64,000 nt of DNA from Pantoea eucrina (GTDB lineage Bacteria > Pseudomonadota > Gammaproteobacteria > Enterobacterales > Enterobacteriaceae): assembly GCF_001691555.1 (NCBI RefSeq), contig NZ_MAYN01000008.1:1852682-1916681 (forward strand), written 5' to 3'. Shown piece by piece: positions 8,716-20,026 of the stretch. Numbering within the stretch: the stretch's first letter is position 1; each line of letters opens with the position of its first letter. The notes beneath the pieces were generated by a model. That model did not search any database, was not told where the DNA came from, and was given only the letters and a program-made list of their open reading frames with translations. A program made the translations under genes and the position numbers.

Positions 8716-10011
8716 TCACAGATACGGCGACCAGGCAGGTGATTTTACCTGTCCATCAGTTGCCGGAAGACGCGCTTTGAAACGCCCGTCAGTTGAAACC
8801 AGCTGCAGCACGGATCCCATCCCCTGAGTAGAGCTGTAGATAACCATGGTGCCGTTTGGTGCCAGACTTGGCGTTTCATCCAGGAACGTGTCCGTTAACG
8901 TTTGAACGGCTCCCGTTTCCAGATCCTGTTTGGCGACGTGCTGCGCGCCACCGGCGCTGCTGATCATCACCATGGTTTTACCGTCGGTCGACACATCCGC
9001 ATCCTGGTTCTGTTTGCCTTCCCAGGTAATGCGTTGTGGCGCGCCGCCGTTAACACCGACTTTATAAATCTGCGGTGCACCCGCCTGATCCGAGGTATAC
9101 GCCAGCGTCTGGCTATCCGGGAACCAGGTTGGCTCAGTGCTGTTATAGCGGCCGTCCGTTACCTGGCGGATCTGGCCTGAGCCCAGGTCCATCACATAAA
9201 GATTCAGGCTGCCCGTTTTAGAGAGGGCGAAAGCCAGCTTAGATCCATCCGGTGAAAAGGATGGCGCACCGTTGTGACGCGGGAAAGAGGCAACCTGACG
9301 AATAGCGCCATTCGCCAGCGTCTGGATCACCAGCGCTGACTTGCCGCTCTCAAAGGTAACGTATGCCAGCTTGCTGCCGTCCGGTGACCAGGCCGGTGAC
9401 ATCAGCGGCTGCGGTGAACGGTGTACCACAAACTGATTGTAACCGTCGTAATCAGACACGCGCAGCTCATACGGGAACTGACCGCCGTTAGTCTGCACAA
9501 CATAAGCAATACGGGTGCGGAACGCACCTTTAATGCCGGTCAGCTTCTCAAACACTTCATCACTGGCAGTATGCGCCGCATAGCGCAGCCACTGCTTCGT
9601 CACTTTGAAGGAGTTTTGTGCCAGCACGCTGCCCGGCGCACCACCGGTGTCAACCAGCTGATAGGCAACCTGATAGCTGCCATCGGCGTTAGGCGAGACC
9701 TGGCCGACGACCACGGCATCAATGCCCAGCGCGCTCCAGACGGCGGGCTGAACTTCCTGCGCGCTGCCGGGCTGCTGTGGCAGACGTGAGCGATCCAGCG
9801 GATTGAATTTACCGCTGTTACGCACGTCAGCTGCCACAATGCCGCCGACATCTTCCGGCGCCGCACCAGGTCCGGCCCATTTAAACGGTACTACACCAAT
9901 TGGACGGGCAGTATTAACGCCCTGCGTAATTTCAATGCGTACTTCTGCGTGCAGCATGGCGGCCCACAGCAGTACAAAAAAACCTAAGGTTACACGAAGT
10001 GCCTGCTTCAT
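8716..10011 (-). CDS. tolB: Tol-Pal periplasmic protein TolB
   Basis: Periplasmic beta-propeller that binds Pal and TolA. The 431-aa product (E. coli 430) has a signal peptide ending near MLHAEV, an N-terminal alpha/beta domain and WD-like repeats carrying SPDGSKLA and [11 protein letters not shown]. The ATG at 10011 gives the family N-terminus MKQALRV; an in-frame start at 10053 would add residues before the signal peptide. The 117-base gap to tolA contains an AT-rich stretch (TATAAAATA on the minus strand) that may be a secondary promoter. Confidence 0.97.
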   Translation of the reverse strand: MKQALRVTLGFFVLLWAAMLHAEVRIEITQGVNTARPIGVVPFKWAGPGAAPEDVGGIVAADVRNSGKFNPLDRSRLPQQPGSAQEVQPAVWSALGIDAVVVGQVSPNADGSYQVAYQLVDTGGAPGSVLAQNSFKVTKQWLRYAAHTASDEVFEKLTGIKGAFRTRIAYVVQTNGGQFPYELRVSDYDGYNQFVVHRSPQPLMSPAWSPDGSKLAYVTFESGKSALVIQTLANGAIRQVASFPRHNGAPSFSPDGSKLAFALSKTGSLNLYVMDLGSGQIRQVTDGRYNSTEPTWFPDSQTLAYTSDQAGAPQIYKVGVNGGAPQRITWEGKQNQDADVSTDGKTMVMISSAGGAQHVAKQDLETGAVQTLTDTFLDETPSLAPNGTMVIYSSTQGMGSVLQLVSTDGRFKARLPATDGQVKSPAWSPYL

Positions 10012-10128
10012 CTTATCTCCCTTACCTGAACCTGAGTTCACGATAATTCGCACAGTTCCTGAAAAAACACGAGTATTTTATAGAATACGGCAAGCTAACC
10101 TTAGTTCAACCTGCCGTACGTTACTGCA

Positions 10129-11484
10129 TTATTGCGGCCTGAAACGCATTGGTGCGTTTTTAAACACTTCATACACCGCCTGCGAAGGCGGCTTAGGTAT
10201 ACGCGCCTGCTTCGCGGCGGCAATAGCAGCCTGACAGAGTGCCGGATCGCCCCCTTCCGATTTCACATCAATCAGCAGCCCATCGGGTGCCAGCTTGATG
10301 CGTAAATCGCAGCTCTTGCCGCGATAGAGATCGGCATCATAGAAGCGGCTCTGAATGGCGCTGGTGATCTGGCCCAGATAGGCGTTAACCTCGGCACCCG
10401 ATGCCCCCGCCTTCTTCTGATTGCCCTGCCCTGCTGCACCACCGCCGCCGGCTGCAGCGCCACTCTTCGGCGCATTTTTACCGGAGGAGAGGCCGCCCAG
10501 CAGATCGTCAACATCGCTTTCGCCCTGCGCGGCTTCAGCCGCCGCCTTTTTCTTCGCGTCCGCTGCTGCTTTGGCTTTCGCCGCGGCATCAGCTTTTGCT
10601 TTAGCGGCTGCATCCGCTTTCGCTTTGGCAGCGGCGTCCGCTTTCGCTTTCGCCTCAGCGGCCGCCTTCTCTTTTGCCGCCTCAGCTGCTTTCTCTTTAG
10701 CCGCTTCTGCCGCTTTTTCTTTCGCCGCTTCTGCTGCTTTCTCTTTGGCTTCCTGCGCAGCTTTGGCTTTCGCCTCTGCTGCTGCTTTGGCTTTGGCATC
10801 GGCCGCGGCCTGCGCTTTCGCTTCCGCCTGCGCTTTGGCTTTTGCTTCAGCCGCCGCTTTCGCCTGCTCGGCTGCTTTCTCTTTTGCGGCATCCGCTGCA
10901 GCGGCTTTCGCCTGCTCTTCTGCCTGTTTCTTCGCCTCGGCTGCAGCCTGTTTCGCTTCAGCCGCTGCGGTTGCTTTCGCCTCAGCCGCTGCTTTAGCGC
11001 GCGCGTCTGCTTCTGCTTTCGCATCCGCTTTCGCCTGTGCAGCAGCCGCTTCAGCCGCTTTCTGCTGTTCCTGAGCCTGCTTTGCAGCCGCTTCGGCCGC
11101 TTTCTGCTGCTCAGCCTGCTGTTTCGCCTGCTCTTTCGCTTCCTGCTGCGCCTGCAGACGCTCTTTTTCCAGCGCTTTCAGACGCTGCTGCTCAGCGGCC
11201 TGTTTCTGCTGTAGCTCTTCTGCCTGCTGCTGCGCCTGCTTTTTCCGCTGCTGTTCTGCACGCTGGCTGTCGCTCTGCTGATTTTGCTGACGATTATATT
11301 GTTCAACCACAGCACCGGGATCGACCATGACGGCATCAATATCGCTACCGCCGCCACCGCCGCTCGCTTCAATATGTTCGTTGAACGAGCTCCAGATCAG
11401 CAGCGCAATGAGCACGATGTGCAGCGCCACCGAAACGATGATTGCGCGTTTCAACTTCTGGTTCTGTTCGGTTGCCTTCGACAC
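10129..11484 (-). CDS. tolA: Cell envelope integrity protein TolA
   Basis: Inner-membrane protein spanning the periplasm; it is energized by TolQR and contacts TolB, Pal and CpoB. The 451 aa comprise an N-terminal membrane anchor (about 14-34, with Ser and His in VSVALH), a long Ala/Lys/Glu/Gln-rich helical domain II (about 60-320) and a globular C-terminal domain III (about 345-451, with two cysteines, SCDLRIKL and ALCQAA). It is longer than E. coli TolA (421 aa), the extra length being in domain II. There tandem KEKAAEAA and KAKADAAA units are repeated at both protein and DNA level. Confidence 0.96.
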   Translation of the reverse strand: MSKATEQNQKLKRAIIVSVALHIVLIALLIWSSFNEHIEASGGGGGSDIDAVMVDPGAVVEQYNRQQNQQSDSQRAEQQRKKQAQQQAEELQQKQAAEQQRLKALEKERLQAQQEAKEQAKQQAEQQKAAEAAAKQAQEQQKAAEAAAAQAKADAKAEADARAKAAAEAKATAAAEAKQAAAEAKKQAEEQAKAAAADAAKEKAAEQAKAAAEAKAKAQAEAKAQAAADAKAKAAAEAKAKAAQEAKEKAAEAAKEKAAEAAKEKAAEAAKEKAAAEAKAKADAAAKAKADAAAKAKADAAAKAKAAADAKKKAAAEAAQGESDVDDLLGGLSSGKNAPKSGAAAGGGGAAGQGNQKKAGASGAEVNAYLGQITSAIQSRFYDADLYRGKSCDLRIKLAPDGLLIDVKSEGGDPALCQAAIAAAKQARIPKPPSQAVYEVFKNAPMRFRPQ

Positions 11485-11509
11485 TCTCGGTTCCCAAAAA
11501 CAAGTCGCG

Positions 11510-11938
11510 TTAAATCGGCTGCGTCATCAGACCGACTGATTTGACGCCAGCCTGATGAAGCAGGTTCAGCGCTTTAATGATTTCGTCGTAAGGCACATCT
11601 TTGGCCCCGCCAATCAGAAACACGGTTTTAGGATTGGCTTCAATACGACGCTGCGCCTCACTGACCACCTGCTCCGGCGGCAGCTGGGTCATACGATCGT
11701 GATCCACCACCAGGCTGTACTGTCCTACACCGGCCACTTCAACAATCACCGGTGGATTATCATCGCTGGCAACCGTTTTAGAGTCAGTGGCGTCCGGCAG
11801 ATCAACTTCCACGCTCTGCGTAATGATTGGCGCGGTTGCCATAAAGATAAGCAGCAGCACCAGCAGTACATCGAGCAGCGGAACAATGTTGATTTCCGAC
11901 TTAAGATCGCGGCGTCCGCGACCACGGGTTCTGGCCAT
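11510..11938 (-). CDS. tolR: Tol-Pal motor subunit TolR
   Basis: ExbD-family inner-membrane protein of the proton-driven TolQR motor. The 142-aa product has a cytoplasmic basic N-terminus, one membrane helix with the essential Asp23 (LLDVLLVLLLIFM) and a periplasmic domain. Length equals E. coli TolR. It sits 13 bases after tolQ and 25 bases before tolA. Confidence 0.97.
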   Translation of the reverse strand: MARTRGRGRRDLKSEINIVPLLDVLLVLLLIFMATAPIITQSVEVDLPDATDSKTVASDDNPPVIVEVAGVGQYSLVVDHDRMTQLPPEQVVSEAQRRIEANPKTVFLIGGAKDVPYDEIIKALNLLHQAGVKSVGLMTQPI

Positions 11939-11951
11939 CGTAAACCTCGAC

Positions 11952-13039
<1,088 letters not shown>

Positions 13040-13229
13040 TCTACATCCCGGTCTCATTTTTAAACGTTGCTACTATACGCAAGAGCGATCCGCTTGGGAA
13101 TGGTCCGCCAGAGCCAGAAGAAAATAATTATCTGACGGTAACAACCAGAAGGAATTACTCAGGGTTTCCTGACCTGTTGCTGACAAAACTTCTTGTCTGT
13201 AGTCAGATATTTACGCCATACGCAGGCAT

Positions 13230-13262
13230 AAAAAAAAGGGCCCGTCCGGGCCCCCTTTTTTT
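13230..13262 (-). terminator. Terminator of the cydABX operon
   Basis: AAGGGCCC-GTCC-GGGCCC stem flanked by runs of A and T, 23 bases beyond the cydX stop on the minus strand. It separates cydABX from ybgC-tol. The remaining 190 bases up to ybgC hold no gene, so ybgE, found here in E. coli, is absent. Confidence 0.85.
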
Positions 13263-13284
13263 ACCACACGCCTCGCCTTAACCA

Positions 13285-13398
13285 TCAGGCGTTCTCATCC
13301 TGCGCGCGGCGCGCTTCACTCTGCTCCAGCGCCAGTGCGGTGACCACACCCAGCGCACAGGCCAGCAGCGTGCCGAGGATCCAGGCAAAATACCACAT
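13285..13398 (-). CDS. cydX: Cytochrome bd-I oxidase subunit CydX (YbgT)
   Basis: 37-aa single-helix protein beginning MWYFAWILGTLLACALGV, required for stability and activity of the CydAB oxidase. It starts 15 bases after the cydB stop, with AGGAGC (minus strand) before the ATG. Length and the MWYFAWILG start match E. coli CydX. It lies on the minus strand and ends with acidic residues typical of the family. Confidence 0.93.
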   Translation of the reverse strand: MWYFAWILGTLLACALGVVTALALEQSEARRAQDENA

Positions 13399-13413
13399 GC
13401 GAAAGCTCCTTAA

Positions 13414-14553
13414 TCAGTAGAGAGAGTGCGTGTTGCGCTCAATATCATCTTGAGTAATACGACCGAACATTTTGTAATAGCACCAGCTGGTGTAGGCCAG
13501 AATGAGCGGTACAAAAATAAGTGCGGCGATGGTCATAATCTTCAGCGTCAGCAGACTGGAGGTCGCATCCCAGAGGGTCAGGCTGCTACCCGGCACGGTG
13601 CTGGAGGGCATAATAAACGGGAACAGCGCTATTCCGGCGGTCATAATGACGCAGGCCAGCGTCAGGGAAGAGAAGAAAAATGCCCAGGCGCCCCGCTCAC
13701 TGCGCGAGCAGAGTAGCGTGAACAGCGGCAGTACCGCGCCCAGCAGCGGAAACGCCCACAGCAGCGGCATCTGCTCAAAATTACGCAGCCAGGCCCCCGC
13801 TTCGCGCACCACCTCTTTGCCCAGCGGATTAGAGGCGGCATGGTGATCGATCGCGCTTTTCACCACATAGCCGTCGATGCCATATTTCACCCATACACCC
13901 GCCAGCACAAAGCCTGTCAGCATCACCAGCGCACCGACCTGTGCCGCGCTGCGCACGCGCAAATGCAGATCGCCGCGGGTACGCATCTGCAGATAGGTTG
14001 CGCCCTGAGTGAGGATCATCGCCACGCTAATCACACCTGCCAGCAGGCCAAACGGATTGAGTAGCTGGAAGAAATTGCCGGTATAGAACAGCCGCAGGTA
14101 GCTATCCGCATGAAATGGCACGCCCTGCAGCAGATTACCAAAAGCCACCCCTATCACCAGCGGCGGCACAAAACTGCCCGCAAAAATGCCCCAGTCCCAC
14201 GCAGTACGCCAGCGTCGGTCTTCAATTTTGGATCGATAATCAAAACCTACCGGACGAAAAAAGAGTGAAGCCAGCACCAGAATCATGGCGACATAGAAGC
14301 CTGAAAAGGCGGCGGCATAGACCATCGGCCAGGCGGCAAACAGTGCTCCCCCGGCGGTGATCAGCCAGACCTGATTGCCGTCCCAGTGTGGTGCGATGCT
14401 GTTGATCATAATCCGGCGCTCGGTATCGTTGCGCCCGATAACAGGCGTCAGCATACCGACCCCCATATCAAAGCCGTCGGCCACGGCAAACCCGATCAGC
14501 AGTATGCCAATCAGCAGCCACCAGACAAAACGTAACACTTCATAGTCAAACAT
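13414..14553 (-). CDS. cydB: Cytochrome bd-I ubiquinol oxidase subunit II
   Basis: Inner-membrane subunit of the high-affinity quinol oxidase that reduces O2 to water without proton pumping. The 379-aa protein (E. coli 379) has eight or nine hydrophobic helices, the N-terminus FDYEVLRFVWWLLIG and the conserved WDGNQVWLITAGGALFAAWP segment. It starts 12 bases after cydA. Confidence 0.97.
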   Translation of the reverse strand: MFDYEVLRFVWWLLIGILLIGFAVADGFDMGVGMLTPVIGRNDTERRIMINSIAPHWDGNQVWLITAGGALFAAWPMVYAAAFSGFYVAMILVLASLFFRPVGFDYRSKIEDRRWRTAWDWGIFAGSFVPPLVIGVAFGNLLQGVPFHADSYLRLFYTGNFFQLLNPFGLLAGVISVAMILTQGATYLQMRTRGDLHLRVRSAAQVGALVMLTGFVLAGVWVKYGIDGYVVKSAIDHHAASNPLGKEVVREAGAWLRNFEQMPLLWAFPLLGAVLPLFTLLCSRSERGAWAFFFSSLTLACVIMTAGIALFPFIMPSSTVPGSSLTLWDATSSLLTLKIMTIAALIFVPLILAYTSWCYYKMFGRITQDDIERNTHSLY

Positions 14554-14565
14554 GGTTGCTCTCCT

Positions 14566-16137
14566 TTAGCCGCGCACCGGCTGTGTGGCGATCTGCGCTG
14601 ATTCATGGTGATAGCGGCCGGTTTTCAGGCTGGCCGGCCCCAGACGGGCGAACCGGAACATCAGATACATCTCTGCCACCAGAAACAGCGTATAGAGTCC
14701 GCAAATCAGCGTCATAGAAAACAGCACATCTCCCACGGTCAGCGAAGAGTTCGCTACGGCGGTGGGTAACACTTCACCAATTGCCCACGGCTGGCGCCCG
14801 TACTCAGCAACAAACCACCCCGCTTCGATAGCCATCCACGGCAGCGGGATGCCATACAGGGCGGCTTTCAGCAGCCAGCGCTGCTGACCGATCCGGTTAC
14901 GGATCACACTCCAGAATGAGAGTGCGATAATCGCCAGCAACAGCGCGCCGCACAGCACCATGATACGGAAAGCAAAATAGAGCGGTGCCACGCGCGGAAT
15001 GGAATCTTTAACGGCCTGTTGTATCTGCGCCTCACTCGCGTCGGTGACCGCCGGGGTGTAGCGCTTAAGCAGCAGACCGTAGCCAAGATCCTGCTTACTG
15101 GCTTCAAACGCGCGGCGTACAGCCGGGTCCTGGCTACCGCTGCGCAACGCATTGAGCAGGCCATACGCTTTAATGCCGTTACGGATGCGCACCTCGTGCT
15201 GCGCCAGCAGTTCTTTCAAGCCGGTAACGGGTTTATCCACTGAGCGCGTGGCGATAAGGCCAAGCAGATACGGAATCTGAATCGCATAGCGGTTCTCCTG
15301 CGTCTCCTGATTGGGTATGCCAAACAGCGTAAAGGCAGCGGGCGCCGGCTGGGTCTCCCACTCCGCTTCAATGGCGGCCAGTTTGGTTTTCTGGACATCG
15401 CCCATCTCATAGCCCGACTCGTCGCCGAGCACAATCACCGAGAGCACCGCTGCCATACCGAAACTGGCGGCAATGGCAAAAGAACGGCGGGCAAACGCCA
15501 CATCGCGTCCTTTAATCAGATACCAGCCGCTGATCCCCAGAACAAACATAGCGCCGGCGGTGTAGCCCGCTGCCACGGTATGCACGAACTTCACCTGTGC
15601 AACCGGATTAAGCACCAGCTCTGAAAAGCTCAGCATTTCCATACGCATGGTTTCTGCGTTAAATGCTGCGGCGATGGGGTTTTGCATCCAGCCATTGGCC
15701 ACCAGGATCCAGAGCGCAGAGAGATTGGAGCCCAGCGCCACCAGCCAGGTGACCGCCAGATGCTGAACTTTGCCCAGCCGGTCCCAGCCAAAGAAAAACA
15801 GGCCGACAAAAGTGGATTCAAGAAAGAACGCCATTAACCCTTCAATGGCCAGCGGCGCCCCAAAAATATCGCCAACGTAGTGAGAGTAATAGGACCAGTT
15901 AGTGCCGAACTGAAACTCCATGGTGAGTCCGGTAGCCACGCCCAGCGCAAAGTTGATACCAAACAACTTGCCCCAGAATTTGGTCATATCTTTATAAATT
16001 TGTTTGCCCGACAGTACATAGACGGTTTCCATGATCGCCAGCAGAAATGCCATACCCAGCGTTAATGGCACGAACAGGAAATGGTACATCGCCGTCAGGG
16101 CAAACTGTAAGCGCGACAGCTCGACAATATCTAACAT
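14566..16137 (-). CDS. cydA: Cytochrome bd-I ubiquinol oxidase subunit I
   Basis: Carries haems b558, b595 and d and the quinol site. The 523-aa product (E. coli 522) has haem ligand His19 (AMYHFLFVP), the [20 protein letters not shown] region and a long Q-loop (about 250-390). The ATG at 16137 has AAGGAG just upstream and gives the family N-terminus [13 protein letters not shown]; an in-frame start at 16197 is rejected. Regulation is likely by ArcA/FNR through the long upstream region. Confidence 0.97.
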   Translation of the reverse strand: MLDIVELSRLQFALTAMYHFLFVPLTLGMAFLLAIMETVYVLSGKQIYKDMTKFWGKLFGINFALGVATGLTMEFQFGTNWSYYSHYVGDIFGAPLAIEGLMAFFLESTFVGLFFFGWDRLGKVQHLAVTWLVALGSNLSALWILVANGWMQNPIAAAFNAETMRMEMLSFSELVLNPVAQVKFVHTVAAGYTAGAMFVLGISGWYLIKGRDVAFARRSFAIAASFGMAAVLSVIVLGDESGYEMGDVQKTKLAAIEAEWETQPAPAAFTLFGIPNQETQENRYAIQIPYLLGLIATRSVDKPVTGLKELLAQHEVRIRNGIKAYGLLNALRSGSQDPAVRRAFEASKQDLGYGLLLKRYTPAVTDASEAQIQQAVKDSIPRVAPLYFAFRIMVLCGALLLAIIALSFWSVIRNRIGQQRWLLKAALYGIPLPWMAIEAGWFVAEYGRQPWAIGEVLPTAVANSSLTVGDVLFSMTLICGLYTLFLVAEMYLMFRFARLGPASLKTGRYHHESAQIATQPVRG

Positions 16138-16641
16138 GATAACTCCTTGCTCTTCGCATGCTGCTGTATTGCCAGACGGTAAATGGCGCAATAGCACGCA
16201 GGAAAGGCTGATTATTAATCCCGGTTTTTATTACCTGCAGATAGCGCAATCTGCGGCCCGAAATGAGCGAGTAATGGTGGTGATAATTCCCTGAAAATAT
16301 CGCCTCATATTTCCGCCATGCAGACGTCAGCGTCAGATGCCACAATATTGATCTGCGGGCATACGACTCAGATGGCTGTTATTCGGGACGAAATTATGAA
16401 TTGATGCAGCGCAATTTATACCGGCTGGGTTGTTTTTAGCCAGCAGAAAACTTTGCTATAACACGCTATTATTTGATCTGGATTAAGATATAAAGTTTAC
16501 GAATATGTAGCCTGAAAGGTGTTGTTAATGCGATGTCAAAATATGCCGGATTTATTAAAATTGCGATTACCTTTTTTGTTATTAATTAACGTTGACCGCC
16601 AGCAGATCGAATAATCAGGAAATCAGCCGCGCCGCAGGCAT
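16138..16641 (-). promoter_or_regulatory. cydA upstream region with FNR- and ArcA-like sites
   Basis: About 500 bases without a credible gene. TTGATCTGGATTAA at 16473-16486 matches the FNR box TTGAT-N4-ATCAA at 9 of 10 positions, and TTGTTATTAATTAACGTTG at 16576-16594 resembles an ArcA box. The E. coli cydA promoter is a multi-promoter ArcA/FNR region, so function here is plausible but inferred. E. coli has mngR-mngAB between sucD and cydA; nothing of them remains. Confidence 0.5.
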
Positions 16642-16664
16642 AAAAAAAGCCACCCGCAGGTGGC
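16642..16664 (-). terminator. Terminator of the sdh-suc operon
   Basis: On the minus strand GCCACC-TGCG-GGTGGC is followed by seven T, 24 bases past the sucD stop. In E. coli and Salmonella the sucD 3' end also releases a small RNA (SdhX/RybD) ending at this terminator. Confidence 0.85.
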
Positions 16665-16687
16665 TTAAGCTTATTCATTCAGCGCAA

Positions 16688-17563
16688 TCAGTTAGCAGGC
16701 AGAACCGCTTTTACCGCGTCGCCGATATCTGCCAGGCTGCGTACGGTTTTCACCCCGGCCGCTTCCAGCGCAGCAAACTTCTCGTCAGCCGTACCTTTAC
16801 CGCCGGCAATGATGGCACCAGCATGGCCCATACGTTTGCCTTTTGGCGCAGTTACGCCAGCGATATAGCCGACAACCGGCTTGGTAACGTGCTCTTTGAT
16901 AAAGGCGGCCGCTTCTTCTTCCGCGCTGCCGCCGATTTCACCGATCATTACGATCGCTTCGGTCTGCGGATCGTCCTGGAACATCTGCAGAATATCGATG
17001 AAGTTAGAGCCTGGAATCGGGTCGCCGCCGATACCCACACAGGTAGACTGGCCATAGCCAATATCTGTGGTCTGCTTAACCGCTTCGTAGGTCAGGGTCC
17101 CGGAACGTGACACGATACCCACGCGGCCCGGCTGATGGATGTGGCCTGGCATGATACCAATTTTGCATTCGCCCGGCGTGATAACGCCAGGGCAGTTAGG
17201 ACCGATCATGCGCACGCCTGCTTCATCCAGCTTCATTTTCACGGTCAGCATATCCAGCGTCGGGATACCTTCAGTGATGGTGATGATCAGCTTGATGCCC
17301 GCGTCGATCGCTTCCAGGATACCGTCTTTACAGAACGGTGCCGGAACGTAGATAACCGTGGCCGTTGCACCGGTTGCTTCTACCGCTTCACGCACGGTGT
17401 TGAACACCGGCAGGCCCAGATGAGTCGTACCGCCTTTACCTGGCGTTACGCCGCCAACCAGCTGCGTGCCATAGGCCAGCGCCTGCTCTGAGTGAAAAGT
17501 CCCCTGGCCACCAGTGAAACCCTGGCAGATGACTTTGGTGTTCTTGTCGATCAGAATGGACAT
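16688..17563 (-). CDS. sucD: Succinyl-CoA synthetase subunit alpha
   Basis: Interconverts succinyl-CoA and succinate with substrate-level phosphorylation. The 291-aa product has the CoA-binding Rossmann segment at its start ([20 protein letters not shown]) and the phospho-histidine loop [10 protein letters not shown] (about residue 246). E. coli SucD is 289 aa. The start overlaps the sucC stop by one base. Confidence 0.97.
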   Translation of the reverse strand: MSILIDKNTKVICQGFTGGQGTFHSEQALAYGTQLVGGVTPGKGGTTHLGLPVFNTVREAVEATGATATVIYVPAPFCKDGILEAIDAGIKLIITITEGIPTLDMLTVKMKLDEAGVRMIGPNCPGVITPGECKIGIMPGHIHQPGRVGIVSRSGTLTYEAVKQTTDIGYGQSTCVGIGGDPIPGSNFIDILQMFQDDPQTEAIVMIGEIGGSAEEEAAAFIKEHVTKPVVGYIAGVTAPKGKRMGHAGAIIAGGKGTADEKFAALEAAGVKTVRSLADIGDAVKAVLPAN

Positions 17564-18729
17564 TATTTACCCTCCGCTGCAGCAACAACACGCTGTGCGG
17601 CGTCTGTCAGGCTGGTTGCTGCAATGATGTTCAGACCGCTGTCCGCCAGTTTCTTAGCGCCCAGCTCAGCGTTGTTACCTTCCAGACGTACCACTACCGG
17701 CACGTTGACACCCACTTCTGCCACGGCACCGATGATGCCATCAGCGATCAGATCGCAACGGACAATCCCGCCGAAGATGTTAACGAATACTGCTTTTACA
17801 GCATCGTCAGAAAGGATGATTTTGAAGGCTTCTGTTACGCGCTCTTTGGTTGCGCCGCCGCCGACATCAAGGAAGTTCGCTGGCTGGCCACCGTGATGCT
17901 TCACGATATCCATGGTGCCCATCGCCAGACCCGCGCCGTTGACCATACAGCCAATGTTGCCTTCCAGCGCGACGTAGTTCAGCTCCCACTGCGTTGCATG
18001 TGCTTCGCGTGGATCTTCCTGGCTTGGATCGCGCATTTCGCGCAGTTCAGGCTGGCGGAACAGCGCATTGCCGTCGGCACCCAGTTTGCCATCGAGGCAG
18101 ATCAGGTCGCCCTGTTTGGTGATCACCAGCGGGTTGATCTCAACCATCGCCAGATCGCGCTCCAGGAACATGGTGGCCAGGCCCATAAAGATTTTGGTGA
18201 ACTGGCTGACCTGCTTGCCGGTCAGACCCAGTTTGAACGCCAGTTCGCGGCCCTGGTATGGCTGCGGACCCGCTAACGGGTCAAGCGCCATTTTGTGGAT
18301 CAGGTGCGGGGTCTCTTCCGCCACTTTTTCAATTTCCACGCCGCCTTCGGTTGATGCCATGAAGATCACACGGCGCGTGGCACGGTCCACAACCGCACCC
18401 AGATAGAGTTCCTGATCGATATCTGTTGCCGCTTCAACCAGGATCTGGTTAACCGGCTGACCCAGCGCATCTGTCTGATAGGTCACCAGACGTTTGCCCA
18501 GCCAGTGCTCAGCAAAGGCACGGATCTCTTCTTTACTTTTCACTACCTTCACGCCGCCCGCTTTACCACGGCCACCGGCATGAACCTGACATTTCACTAC
18601 CCACGGGCCTGCGCCAATTTTCGAGGCGGCTTCTTCGGCTTCACGTGGCGTGGTGCAGGCATAACCAGTCGGTGCTGGCATACCATACCGTGCAAACAGC
18701 TGCTTCGCCTGGTATTCGTGTAAGTTCAT
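17563..18729 (-). CDS. sucC: Succinyl-CoA synthetase subunit beta
   Basis: ATP-grasp subunit that binds nucleotide and succinate. 388 aa, same length as E. coli SucC, starting [16 protein letters not shown], with the [10 protein letters not shown] loop and the Mg-binding [10 protein letters not shown] segment. It follows sucB after 67 bases that contain a GGGCGCGCA-TCGG-TGCGCGCCC hairpin (18767-18788). Confidence 0.97.
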   Translation of the reverse strand: MNLHEYQAKQLFARYGMPAPTGYACTTPREAEEAASKIGAGPWVVKCQVHAGGRGKAGGVKVVKSKEEIRAFAEHWLGKRLVTYQTDALGQPVNQILVEAATDIDQELYLGAVVDRATRRVIFMASTEGGVEIEKVAEETPHLIHKMALDPLAGPQPYQGRELAFKLGLTGKQVSQFTKIFMGLATMFLERDLAMVEINPLVITKQGDLICLDGKLGADGNALFRQPELREMRDPSQEDPREAHATQWELNYVALEGNIGCMVNGAGLAMGTMDIVKHHGGQPANFLDVGGGATKERVTEAFKIILSDDAVKAVFVNIFGGIVRCDLIADGIIGAVAEVGVNVPVVVRLEGNNAELGAKKLADSGLNIIAATSLTDAAQRVVAAAEGK

Positions 18730-18766
18730 GATGTTCTATCCATTCAGATCTGAAACAGTTAAATGT

Positions 18767-18788
18767 GGGCGCGCATCGGTGCGCGCCC
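18767..18788 (-). other. Intercistronic hairpin between sucB and sucC
   Basis: Perfect 9-bp stem with a TCGG loop. No T-run follows it on the transcribed strand, so it is more likely an mRNA-stability element than a terminator. Confidence 0.6.
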
Positions 18789-18796
18789 GGCGAAAA

Positions 18797-20011
18797 TCAG
18801 ACATCCAGCAGCAGGCGCGCCGGATCTTCCAGCATCTCTTTCACTGCAACCAGATAGCCTACCGATTCACGGCCATCAATCAGACGGTGATCGTAAGAGA
18901 GCGCCAGATACATCATCGGCAGGATCACCACCTGACCATTCACGGCCATCGGACGATCTTTAATGGCGTGCATGCCCAGAATGGCACTCTGCGGCGGGTT
19001 GATGATTGGCGTTGACATCAGCGAACCAAATACACCGCCGTTGGTAATGGTAAAGTTACCGCCGGTCAGCTCTTCAACAGTCAGCTTGCCGTCACGTCCT
19101 TTCACCGCCAGCTCTTTAATTTTCTTCTCGATGTCCGCCATGCTCAGCGCATCCACATCTTTCAGCACTGGTGTCACCAGACCGCGCGGGGTAGAAACGG
19201 CGATGCTGACATCGAAGTAGTTGTGGTAGACCACATCTTCGCCATCAATAGACGCGTTCACTTCCGGGAAGCGTTTCAGGGCTTCAACGACCGCTTTGAT
19301 GTAGAAGGACATAAAGCCCAGGCGTACGCCGTGACGTTTTTCAAACGCCTCACCATACTGCTTGCGCAGATCCATGATCGGCTTCATGTTGATTTCGTTG
19401 AACGTGGTCAGCATGGCTGTGCTGTTTTTCGCTTCCAGCAGACGCTCAGCCACGCGTTTGCGCAGGCGGGTCATCGGCACGCGCTTCTCGCTGCGGTTGG
19501 CAACCGGGGCCGTAGCCGCCGTGTCAGCAGCCGGTGCAGCTTTCGCTTCCGGCTTCTTCGCCAGGTGCTTTTCAATATCTTCGCGCGTCAGTCGGCCACC
19601 CACGCCGGTGCCTTTGATCTGACTGGCATCAAGATTATTTTCCGCAATCAGACGGCGTACCGCAGGACTCAGCGCGTCGCTGCTCTCTTCTTCCAGCGAA
19701 GCAGACTGACGCTGTGCCGGTGCAGATTCATTGCTCTCAACTTTCGATGAGGTCTCTTTCCCGCCGCTGTTGCCCTCTTTCAGGCGACCGAGCAGCTGGC
19801 GCGAGGTGACGGTGGCACCCTCTTCTTCCAGCACGGCTTCCAGAATACCATCAGCAGCAGCAGGAACTTCCAGCACCACTTTGTCGGTTTCAATTTCGAC
19901 CAGCACTTCATCACGGCTGACTGCATCGCCAGGTTTTTTGTGCCAGGTTGCAACCGTTGCGTCCGCTACGGATTCAGGTAAATCGGGAACGAGAATTTCT
20001 ACGCTACTCAT
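18797..20011 (-). CDS. sucB: 2-oxoglutarate dehydrogenase E2 (dihydrolipoamide succinyltransferase)
   Basis: Core of the 2-oxoglutarate dehydrogenase complex. The 404-aa product (E. coli 405) has one lipoyl domain with Lys44 in ETDKVVLE, a peripheral subunit-binding domain (about 112-150, [18 protein letters not shown]) and the catalytic domain with the active-site His in [11 protein letters not shown]. It lies 15 bases after sucA. Confidence 0.97.
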   Translation of the reverse strand: MSSVEILVPDLPESVADATVATWHKKPGDAVSRDEVLVEIETDKVVLEVPAAADGILEAVLEEEGATVTSRQLLGRLKEGNSGGKETSSKVESNESAPAQRQSASLEEESSDALSPAVRRLIAENNLDASQIKGTGVGGRLTREDIEKHLAKKPEAKAAPAADTAATAPVANRSEKRVPMTRLRKRVAERLLEAKNSTAMLTTFNEINMKPIMDLRKQYGEAFEKRHGVRLGFMSFYIKAVVEALKRFPEVNASIDGEDVVYHNYFDVSIAVSTPRGLVTPVLKDVDALSMADIEKKIKELAVKGRDGKLTVEELTGGNFTITNGGVFGSLMSTPIINPPQSAILGMHAIKDRPMAVNGQVVILPMMYLALSYDHRLIDGRESVGYLVAVKEMLEDPARLLLDV

Positions 20012-20026
20012 TTTCTTTCCTTTTTA

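Noticed and set aside
10421..11074. 217-codon Ala/Phe-rich ORF antisense to tolA
   Set aside because: Mirror of the repetitive Ala/Lys coding of TolA domain II; no ribosome-binding site, domain or independent support.
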